A DNA stretch of 11,154 nucleotides from JAISGQ01 sp045536305 (lineage in GTDB: Bacteria; Bacillota; Clostridia; Oscillospirales; Acutalibacteraceae), in NCBI GenBank assembly GCA_045536305.1, contig JAZSNH010000034.1:1-11154 (forward strand). The letters are read 5' to 3'. How positions within the stretch are numbered: the stretch's first letter is position 1; each line of letters starts with the position of its first letter. The notes under the pieces were generated by a model that saw only the letters and a program-made list of their open reading frames with translations, was not told the DNA's origin and did no database searches. The position numbers and the translations under genes were made by a program. Of the stretch, positions 1 to 5,401 are shown in pieces.

Positions 1-2
1 CT

Positions 3-140
3 CTGATTGCCATTGAGAAGCTTGCCGAGGCTGCAGGTGCTGAGATTGTCGGTAAGTGTGCGGTGCTCGCAGAGGGCGATGCTGCTGACAGAGACGATAT
101 TATCTTCCTTGAAAAACTTCCTTTATTCTTCAAGGATTAG
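3..140 (+). CDS. Phosphoribosyltransferase family protein, C-terminal 45 residues (5' end outside window)
   Basis: This is an open frame running in from the left edge and ending at TAG 138-140. The visible tail reads LIAIEKLAEAAGAEIVGKC, then VLAEGDAADRDDIIFLEKLPLF and a short end. An amphipathic helix, a beta strand and a terminal EKLPLF-type ending resemble the C-terminus of purine (adenine/xanthine-type) phosphoribosyltransferases, which make a nucleotide from a free base and PRPP in the cytoplasm. The PRPP-binding loop lies outside the window, so substrate and family come from memory of similar tails, not from a catalytic motif. The stop codon overlaps the Shine-Dalgarno of comEC and only 12 nt separate the two genes, so they are probably co-transcribed. 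Confidence 0.55.
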   Translation: MIAIEKLAEAAGAEIVGKCAVLAEGDAADRDDIIFLEKLPLFFKD

Positions 141-152
141 GAGAAATGAATT

Positions 153-2405
153 ATGAAGCGACCGTTTGCAGTAATAGGAATTACCTATCTTTTATCGCAG
201 GCGGTCGCTGCTTATTTAGGTGCAATACCTTCGCTCGCCGTAGGTATATGTATGGCTTTTCTTCTCATTTTATATTTTTTCTTTGATATAAAACACAGTT
301 CGCTTGTTCTTACAATAGCGATCACAGTTTTCATAGCAATGCTTTCGTTTTTTGCATATACAAAAATTCATGTCGAAAAGGTTATTCCGGTTGAAGGAGA
401 ATCGGCTTATATCAAAGGACAGATAATAGAAGAGCCCTATGAACAATACGGACGTTTTTATTATATTATCAAAACCGATGAAATAAGTATTGATAATGTA
501 AGGCAGAAAACGAAAATTAGAGTCTCATCGAAAAATTCCATTGAGGCTGAGTTTTCTGATGTCTTTTACGGTGAAGTATGCTTTACAAGCATTAACGATG
601 AAAACACCCTTCATTCAAAAAAGCGTCTTCTATCAAAAGGAATAATGGCAACTGCTTATGTTGTTGATGAAAATAGCTGTTATATTTCCGAAGGAAAAAG
701 TTCTGCTTACAATATTGCTGTTTTTATGCGAAAAACGCTGAAAAGCAATATTACAGAGCTGTTTAGTGACGACATAGGCAATATTCTTATTGCAATGATG
801 ACAGGTGATGAATCGTATCTCAACGATGACACTGTTACGGCATTCAGAAATACGGGAATTTCTCATATTCTTGCTGTTTCCGGTCTGCATCTTTCGCTTA
901 TAGCTTTGGCATTGACCTGGTTTTTGCGAAGATTTCTTATAAACAGAAAAATCATTGCAGTCATTGTGTGCATTATTACCTGGCTTTTTGTTGCGGTTGC
1001 AGGATTTCCCATGTCCTCAATACGTGCGGCAATAATGATAACCGTAATGCTTTTCGGAATATTGGTAAATAGACTTCATACGCCGCTTAATTCACTCGGC
1101 ATTGCTCTGCTTATTATTTGTCTTATAAATCCTTATGCTGCAATTGATGTTGGATTACTTATGTCTTTTTCATCAACATTTGGCTTGATAGTTGCAGCAC
1201 CGGAATTGAACAGATATATTCAACGTATTCTTTTCAAGGATAAATCAGGTATTGCAGCAGGCATATTAAGAAAAATTGTAAGCTCTGTTGTTTGTTCGCT
1301 TACAGCGAGTATATTTATCCTTCCTGTGTCAGTATTATGCTTTGGCAAGGTATCAATACTTTCGCCTATATCAAATTTAATGTTGATTCCTATAGCAGAG
1401 CTGTTTCTCGGGATAGGAATGCTGACTGTGTTTTTCAGTTTTTTCGGAAACATAGGGAAATTTATAGCATATCCGTTGATGGCAATTGACTGGTTTATAG
1501 GAAAATTACTTTCCGCTTTAGTGAAAATGTTTGATAATATTCCGGGTTCAGTTTTGAATACGGGAGAAAATACAGCAATAATTGTTTTTGGGTGTATTCT
1601 GATAGGCTGTTTATGGGCGATATTATTTTCACGGAGAGGAAAAAGAGCCTCATCGTTTATTACATCTGCGTTTTGCTGTGTTATTATTGTATTTGTGTGG
1701 TTTATTTCCGGATACACAATGACCGATTCAAAAACAATAACAATATATGATGTCGGTAATGCCCAAATGATACTTGCCCGTGACAGACAAAGTGCGATTT
1801 TATTGGGTGCGGGAGGAAAATCCTACGATGTATCATTGGCTCAGTATGATATGCAGGATAAAGGCTTGTCGGAAATTTCGGCGTTGATACTGACAGATAT
1901 GTCTGAATCGGGCGCAGCCTGTGCCGATGCAGTTATAAACAACATGAATCCGTGTGAAATATTTATTTCTGAAAACGGATCTTTTTATGATACCGTTAAA
2001 TACACTGCAGATAAAAAATCAATTGCCGTATATGACTCTGCAGATATGTCGGTGTCAACAGGCTCTGTAAAAGTCAGCACAAATTATGATGCAGAAGGAA
2101 AGCTTTGGAGCTGTATAGAATGCAATAAAATAAAAATCATTGTTTGTCCCGATGAAGTAGATTGCCTTTATTGTCCATTTGGTTTTGAAGCTGATGCTGT
2201 TGTCATCTCGGATAAAACACCTGCATGCTTAGCTGCAATTGACGCAAAAGCATATATTGTTTCTGCAGATTACAGCAGTGGTGCCGTTATAGTTTCTCAG
2301 CTTATGGCAAGAGGTATTGAAAATGTTTATTGCACAGGTATCAACGGAAATATTGAATTTGCAATGAGAGACGGCAGACTTTATATAGGAGGGGAAAATG
2401 TATGA
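153..2405 (+). CDS. comEC: ComEC/Rec2-family DNA uptake channel protein with degenerate metallo-beta-lactamase-like domain
   Basis: This 750-residue polytopic membrane protein is the inner-membrane channel that passes single-stranded DNA into the cytoplasm during natural transformation. The order is: N-terminal membrane segments (about 5-70), a soluble DUF4131-like region (about 75-180), then the competence domain. That domain is recognised by GISHILAVSGLHL (235-247), AGFPMSSIRAAIM (283-295), DVGLLMSFSSTFGL (332-345) and SPISNLMLIPI (404-414). More membrane spans follow to about 520. The C-terminal part (about 526-750) has the fold outline of the usual metallo-beta-lactamase domain (YDVGNAQMIL, then SALILTDMSES). 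However, the expected HxHxDH metal site after the LILT strand is replaced by TDMSESG, and the usual GQGD and IDAG signatures are also lost. The start at 153 has AGGAG at 139-143; the ATG at 146 is out of frame. The gene overlaps holA by 4 nt. It could serve transformation or be a remnant; no other com genes are visible. Confidence 0.93.
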   Translation: MKRPFAVIGITYLLSQAVAAYLGAIPSLAVGICMAFLLILYFFFDIKHSSLVLTIAITVFIAMLSFFAYTKIHVEKVIPVEGESAYIKGQIIEEPYEQYGRFYYIIKTDEISIDNVRQKTKIRVSSKNSIEAEFSDVFYGEVCFTSINDENTLHSKKRLLSKGIMATAYVVDENSCYISEGKSSAYNIAVFMRKTLKSNITELFSDDIGNILIAMMTGDESYLNDDTVTAFRNTGISHILAVSGLHLSLIALALTWFLRRFLINRKIIAVIVCIITWLFVAVAGFPMSSIRAAIMITVMLFGILVNRLHTPLNSLGIALLIICLINPYAAIDVGLLMSFSSTFGLIVAAPELNRYIQRILFKDKSGIAAGILRKIVSSVVCSLTASIFILPVSVLCFGKVSILSPISNLMLIPIAELFLGIGMLTVFFSFFGNIGKFIAYPLMAIDWFIGKLLSALVKMFDNIPGSVLNTGENTAIIVFGCILIGCLWAILFSRRGKRASSFITSAFCCVIIVFVWFISGYTMTDSKTITIYDVGNAQMILARDRQSAILLGAGGKSYDVSLAQYDMQDKGLSEISALILTDMSESGAACADAVINNMNPCEIFISENGSFYDTVKYTADKKSIAVYDSADMSVSTGSVKVSTNYDAEGKLWSCIECNKIKIIVCPDEVDCLYCPFGFEADAVVISDKTPACLAAIDAKAYIVSADYSSGAVIVSQLMARGIENVYCTGINGNIEFAMRDGRLYIGGENV
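2387..2394 (+). promoter_or_regulatory. Strong Shine-Dalgarno for holA inside comEC
   Basis: AGGAGGGG lies 7 nt before the ATG at 2402, within the last codons of comEC. Together with the ATGA start/stop overlap it indicates that holA can initiate independently as well as by translational coupling. Confidence 0.75.
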
Positions 2406-3478
2406 GTGAAATCAACGCTCTGCAGCTTAACGATCATATAGCTCGGGGAAAAAACTGCAGCGTTTACCTGATTTACGGCACTCAGAGCACACTTATCAGT
2501 GAGTGTACTGTGCAGCTTAAAAATGCTTTAATGCCTGAATTTCCGGAAATCAATTATATGGAATTTGATGGCAAAGGGTGCAGTATTCGCGATATTGAGG
2601 CATGTGCCCAGCAGGCGCCTATGCTCGCTGAGAACAGATTGATTTCCATCTGTGATTTTTCTCCGTCCGAGCGAAGTGACAGCGATATGGACAAGCTCGC
2701 TTCCGTTATTTCATCACTCGACAGCGAAACGACCGTTATTTTCTGGTTTCTGAATGTAAACACAGAAAAAAACAAACGTGATAACGACGGAAAAAACAAA
2801 AAATTGCAATTACTTGTTAATTGCGTAAAAAAATACGGCTGCTGCATAAAATGCGATATGCCTGAAAAATCCGATATGGTAAAGTTGATGTGTGAAAAAG
2901 CGCAGCAGAGCGGAGTGAAAATGCGAGAGCAGGAGGCTCTTTTTCTTATTAACAGAACAGGCATGGATTATTCACTGCTGATAAGTCAGCTTAATATGCT
3001 TATTTCTGTTGCTCCAAGAAAAAATATCACTACAGAGCTTATCGAAAAACTAATCGAACCCGGAATAGAGGCTAATATATTCTATCTTGCAGGTAAGATA
3101 CTTTCAGGCGATTACGATAAGGCCTTTGATATACTTGAGCGACTTTTTTTACAAAGAGAAGCCTCAGGGAATATTTTACGAATTTTACAGGGGCCGTTTA
3201 TTGATCTTTACAGAGCCAAATCTGCAATGGAAGACGGAATGACCCTTGAACAGACAATAGAATTATATCCATCCGATTACCCGAAAAACAAAAGATTTCT
3301 TATAGAAAATGCTCGCAGAGACTGTGTTAAATATCCTATATCTCTTTTACGCAAATATATCCTCCTGATATATAATGCAGAGCGTGCTATGCACAGCAGC
3401 CGACTTGACGATAAACTGATACTCGAAAAGCTTGTATCAGAGCTTTGTTGTGCATGTAAAAAGGAGGTCAGAGGTTGA
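2402..3478 (+). CDS. holA: DNA polymerase III delta subunit
   Basis: This 358-residue protein is close to the usual length of delta (about 330-350). Delta is the clamp-loader subunit that opens the beta sliding clamp ring so it can be placed on primed DNA. Near the N-terminus SVYLIYGTQSTLISE matches the first strand of the family's degenerate AAA+ domain, where YLLYGEE-like sequence is typical. There is no working Walker A, as expected for delta. The middle has ANIFYLAGKILSGDYDKAFDILERL, which matches the domain II/III junction of the family, and a helical C-terminal collar domain follows. The gene sits directly behind comEC with an ATGA overlap, an arrangement that is common in Firmicutes and supports the call. 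It overlaps rnmV by 4 nt (TTGA). Nothing is truncated. Confidence 0.9.
   Translation: MSEINALQLNDHIARGKNCSVYLIYGTQSTLISECTVQLKNALMPEFPEINYMEFDGKGCSIRDIEACAQQAPMLAENRLISICDFSPSERSDSDMDKLASVISSLDSETTVIFWFLNVNTEKNKRDNDGKNKKLQLLVNCVKKYGCCIKCDMPEKSDMVKLMCEKAQQSGVKMREQEALFLINRTGMDYSLLISQLNMLISVAPRKNITTELIEKLIEPGIEANIFYLAGKILSGDYDKAFDILERLFLQREASGNILRILQGPFIDLYRAKSAMEDGMTLEQTIELYPSDYPKNKRFLIENARRDCVKYPISLLRKYILLIYNAERAMHSSRLDDKLILEKLVSELCCACKKEVRG
3462..3468 (+). promoter_or_regulatory. Shine-Dalgarno that fixes the TTG start of rnmV
   Basis: AGGAGGT ends 6 nt before TTG 3475-3477. No ATG nearby in that frame has comparable spacing. This supports TTG as the true start and a TTGA overlap with the holA stop. 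Confidence 0.75.
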
Positions 3479-4080
3479 TAAAGTTAAAACAGGCTGTAGT
3501 TGTTGAGGGGAAATATGATAAAATAAAACTTGAATCTCTGATCGATGCATTGATAATTACAACAGATGGTTTTTCTATCTTTAAGGACAAGGAAAAAATG
3601 CAGCTGCTAAAGCGCATTGCAGAGGAAAAAGGGCTTATAATTATGACAGACAGCGATTCCGCAGGCTTTCTGATTCGCAATCATTTGTCGGGATGTATAC
3701 CTGCTGAATATATCAGTCATGTATATATACCTGATATTATCGGAAAGGAAAAACGCAAGGAAGCTCCCTCTAAGGAAGGAAAGCTTGGTGTTGAGGGGAT
3801 GGCAAAGGATATTATTATCAAAGCGCTTGATAATGCAGGCATCACATCATGTTATGAGTCCGCACAAAAAGATCCTATAACAAAGAGCGACCTTTATGAG
3901 GATGGATATACAGGGGGAGAGAACAGCGCTAACCTGAGAGATCAGCTTAAAAAGAGATTTGATCTGCCGCAAAATCTAACGACAAATGCTTTGCTTAATG
4001 TTTTAAATTCTGTTTCAAACAGAACTGAATATAAAAAAATAACACTCGAAATAAAAAAAGAGACAGGCCACGCACAATGA
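3475..4080 (+). CDS. rnmV: Ribonuclease M5 (5S rRNA maturase, Toprim domain)
   Basis: This 201-residue protein is predicted to process the 5S rRNA precursor, normally with ribosomal protein uL18 as cofactor. The Toprim fold is visible at the N-terminus: strand and catalytic glutamate in AVVVEGKYD (E11), a Gly-containing TTDGFSIF turn (about 29-36), and the metal-binding acidic pair in IIMTDSDSAG (D59 and D61). The GKLGVEGMAKDII segment (103-114) and a C-terminal helical region with LPQNLTTNALLNVLN are characteristic of RNase M5 rather than of primases or OLD nucleases. The protein is slightly longer than the B. subtilis enzyme. It starts with TTG, overlapping holA by 4 nt. In many Firmicutes rnmV precedes rsmA (ksgA); that gene does not follow here. 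The stop codon TGA 4078-4080 is one copy of the IS target duplication, so the insertion left the protein intact. Confidence 0.9.
   Translation: MIKLKQAVVVEGKYDKIKLESLIDALIITTDGFSIFKDKEKMQLLKRIAEEKGLIIMTDSDSAGFLIRNHLSGCIPAEYISHVYIPDIIGKEKRKEAPSKEGKLGVEGMAKDIIIKALDNAGITSCYESAQKDPITKSDLYEDGYTGGENSANLRDQLKKRFDLPQNLTTNALLNVLNSVSNRTEYKKITLEIKKETGHAQ
4053..4077. terminator. Left half of a bidirectional intrinsic terminator, split by the IS
   Basis: An A-tract (4053-4059) is followed by the stem arm ACAGGCCA (4063-4070) and the inner arm GCA (4072-4074). All of it lies in the last codons of rnmV. The matching arm TGGCCTGT and T-tract are at 5385-5396 on the other side of the IS. With the IS and one TGA removed, the arms are separated by 15 nt and could pair as 8 bp, one mismatch, then 3 bp around a 7-nt loop. 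Read on the minus strand, the A-tract becomes the U-tract, so the structure could have ended both convergent transcripts. Confidence 0.8.
4078..4080 (+). repeat. Target site duplication TGA, left copy
   Basis: TGA directly precedes the 5'-TG end of the IS and matches TGA 5377-5379 directly after its CA-3' end. A 3-bp duplication is usual for the IS150 group of the IS3 family. This copy is also the rnmV stop codon. Confidence 0.75.
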
Positions 4081-4104
4081 TGAATTGACCCCAAAAAGTT
4101 AGAC
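4081..4104 (+). repeat. IS terminal inverted repeat (transposase-distal end)
   Basis: It begins TGAATTGACCCC and ends GTTAGAC. It pairs with the reverse complement of 5353-5376, which begins TGAACTGCACCCC and ends GTTAGAC. Confidence 0.85.
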
Positions 4105-4125
4105 AAATATTTGATAAAAAATTGT

Positions 4126-4971
4126 TCAAGCAACCGAAAGGGTTTGTTGTCTGTGAATAGCAGGCGGCAAACCCTTAAGTTTTGCCTTGATGCGCCTGTT
4201 GTTGTAGTAATCCAGATATTCAATCAGTTCTTGCTTAAAGTGATCCATGGATTCAAACTCCTGCAAGTAAAGCAGTTCGGTTTTGAGCAATCCGAAGAAG
4301 TTTTCGATTACAGCATTGTCAAGACAATTACCTTTTCTGCTCATGCTTTGACGAACTCCTTTTTCTTCAAGCGTTCGTTGATATTGCTTGTGCTGATAAT
4401 GCCAGCCTTGATCGGAATGAAGTATGAGGTTGGTTCCGTCCGGAACGGTGGCAAGCGCAGTGTTAAGCATGGTCATGACCATGCTTAACACCGGTCGATC
4501 GGAAATGGAATAGCTGACCAGATCGCTGCTGCATAAATCGAGAATCGGTGACAAATAGAGCTTCTCTCCAAACAAGCTGAATTCTGTTACATCGGTAACC
4601 CATTTCTGATTCGGCTTGTCTGCATGAAAATCCCTGTTCAGCAGGTTTGGAGCGATGGTGCCTTCCTCTCCCTTGTAGGAGCTATACTTCTTCATCCGAA
4701 CACGACAAACTAAGCCCAACTCTTTCATCAATCGCTGAACTGTCTTGTGATTCAAAAGGATATCACGGTTTCGTAGCTCGGCTGTTATTCTACGATATCC
4801 ATATCGACCTTTGTTCTCATGGTATATTGCTGTGATTTCTGCTTTAGCCGATTCATACTTGTCGGCACGGTTCATCCTTTTCAGATGGTAGTAAAAGGTT
4901 GCTCTGGGGAGTTGAGCGATTGACAGAAGCATCCTTAGAGAATGTATTTGCCTTAGTTTCTGGACTACCAT
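4126..4971 (-). CDS. IS3-family transposase OrfB (DDE integrase core)
   Basis: This 281-residue catalytic part of the transposase cuts and joins the IS ends. An N-terminal HTH_21-like segment (RATFYYHLKR, about 23-32, then YGYRRI at 57-62) precedes an rve integrase core. The DDE residues are D127 in WVTDVTEF, D187 in LHSDQGWHYQ and E223 in NAVIENFFG. D187 and E223 are separated by exactly 35 residues, the DD(35)E signature of the IS3 family, and the post-E KTELLY motif is present. The annotated ATG at 4971 may be used, but in this family the active protein is normally an OrfAB fusion made by -1 frameshifting. The A6 run at 4974-4979, just before this ATG, is well placed for that. The coding sequence contains a perfect 32-bp palindrome at 4460-4491. 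No stop or frameshift damages it. Confidence 0.93.
   Translation of the reverse strand: MVVQKLRQIHSLRMLLSIAQLPRATFYYHLKRMNRADKYESAKAEITAIYHENKGRYGYRRITAELRNRDILLNHKTVQRLMKELGLVCRVRMKKYSSYKGEEGTIAPNLLNRDFHADKPNQKWVTDVTEFSLFGEKLYLSPILDLCSSDLVSYSISDRPVLSMVMTMLNTALATVPDGTNLILHSDQGWHYQHKQYQRTLEEKGVRQSMSRKGNCLDNAVIENFFGLLKTELLYLQEFESMDHFKQELIEYLDYYNNRRIKAKLKGLPPAIHRQQTLSVA
4460..4491. repeat. Perfect 32-bp palindrome inside orfB
   Basis: The sequence centred between 4475 and 4476 is identical to its reverse complement over 32 bases (outer half GTGTTAAGCATGGTCA). It encodes VLSMVMTMLNT in OrfB, between the first and second catalytic Asp. Transcripts of either strand could fold it into a long hairpin. 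Confidence 0.8.
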
Positions 4972-5315
4972 CGTTTTTTCTGCCGGCGTCGCTCGTTTTC
5001 CAAAACCAAGGCTTGCAAGTTTTTTAGGTAGTCGTTCTCCGCTCGCAGACGCTGTACTTCTGCCAGCAGATCTTCCTCTACCTCTTTCGGCAATGTACGA
5101 GGTCGACCGCTACCGCCTCGACCTCGACGTTCAATCCTGAATCCTTCTTCTCCCTCTGTTAGGTATATTCGTTCCCATTCTTGTATTCTTCGATGACTGT
5201 TTACCTCAAAACGTCGTGCTGTTTCATTGTAGCTTAATTTTTCTTCTTGCATCGTCTTGATTACATGCACTTTAAATTCCGGTGTGTATCGTTTGTTTGG
5301 TTTCCCTCTTGGCAT
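4965..5315 (-). CDS. IS3-family transposase OrfA (helix-turn-helix, leucine zipper)
   Basis: This 116-residue DNA-binding protein is expected to recognise the IS ends and to form the N-terminal part of the OrfAB transposase. KRYTPEFKVHVIKTMQEEK followed by SYNETARRFEVNSHRRIQEWERIY (about 9-51) is a typical HTH of the IS150 InsJ type. A basic, glycine-rich linker (about 60-73) follows, then a coiled coil or leucine zipper (about 77-110, LLAEVQRLRAENDYLKNL). The start ATG (5313-5315) has GGGGTG 7 nt upstream, lying inside the subterminal hairpin at 5323-5369. The frame ends at TAG 4965-4967 just after an A6 run, overlapping orfB by 7 nt. Confidence 0.9.
   Translation of the reverse strand: MPRGKPNKRYTPEFKVHVIKTMQEEKLSYNETARRFEVNSHRRIQEWERIYLTEGEEGFRIERRGRGGSGRPRTLPKEVEEDLLAEVQRLRAENDYLKNLQALVLENERRRQKKRW
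4974..4979 (-). promoter_or_regulatory. Probable programmed -1 ribosomal frameshift site (A6 run)
   Basis: On the minus strand the run of six A residues is read as AAA AAA followed by CGA in the OrfA frame. OrfB lies in the -1 frame, and its open frame reaches back across the run. Slippage here would join OrfA, minus its last residues, to OrfB. The run matches the A-rich slip sites known from IS150/IS911-type elements. I did not identify a downstream stimulatory structure. Confidence 0.6.
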
Positions 5316-5322
5316 ATTAAAT

Positions 5323-5369
5323 CACCCCATTTGTTAGACATTATATCATATCGTCTAACAAATGGGGTG
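5323..5369 (-). promoter_or_regulatory. Subterminal hairpin with orfA promoter in its loop
   Basis: CACCCCATTTGTTAGAC (5323-5339) and its perfect complement (5353-5369) flank a 13-nt spacer. Read on the minus strand, the spacer is GATATGATATAAT, an extended -10 (TG-A-TATAAT, -10 hexamer at 5340-5345). No good -35 lies 16-18 bp upstream. A transcript starting about 7 nt downstream of the -10 would begin inside the distal arm and could not form the hairpin. A transcript entering from outside would contain both arms, and its GGGGTG Shine-Dalgarno (5323-5328) would be paired. Confidence 0.6.
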
Positions 5370-5376
5370 CAGTTCA
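5353..5376 (-). repeat. IS terminal inverted repeat (orfA-proximal end)
   Basis: Read on the minus strand it begins TGAACTGCACCCC and ends GTTAGAC, matching the other end at 4081-4104. Its inner part doubles as one arm of the subterminal hairpin. Confidence 0.85.
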
Positions 5377-5379
5377 TGA
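5377..5379 (+). repeat. Target site duplication TGA, right copy
   Basis: TGA follows the CA-3' end of the IS and matches 4078-4080. Confidence 0.75.
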
Positions 5380-5396
5380 TTGCATGGCCTGTTTTT
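5380..5396. terminator. Right half of the split bidirectional terminator
   Basis: TGC (5381-5383) and TGGCCTGT (5385-5392), with the T-run 5392-5396, are the complement of the arms at 4063-4074. On its own this half cannot form a hairpin. It lies between the IS and the ltaS-like stop codon, which ends only 22 nt from the right target duplication. Confidence 0.8.
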
Positions 5397-5401
5397 CATA
5401 T

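Larger units (their letters stand above)
4081..5376 (-). mobile_element. Complete IS3-family (IS150-group-like) insertion sequence, 1296 bp
   Basis: The element has TG...CA ends, imperfect 24-bp terminal inverted repeats (4081-4104 and 5353-5376, 17 of 24 ungapped matches; shared blocks TGAA, CCC and GTTAGAC) and a 3-bp TGA target duplication. It carries two overlapping minus-strand frames, orfA and orfB, in the usual -1 relation. Both are uninterrupted, the DDE triad is present and the ends are intact, so it looks recent and possibly active. It lies between rnmV and the convergent ltaS-like gene. Transposase genes read right to left, the same strand as the ltaS-like gene, so read-through from that gene would enter orfA in sense. 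Transcription leaving rnmV would be antisense to the transposase. Confidence 0.92.

Noticed and set aside
1220..1717. A 165-residue minus-strand open frame opposite comEC
   Set aside because: It overlaps the conserved competence domain, has low-complexity composition and no family resemblance.
4111..4488. A 125-residue plus-strand open frame inside the IS
   Set aside because: It is antisense to the orfB catalytic core. Its existence follows from the transposase codons, and it has no ribosome binding site or known motif.
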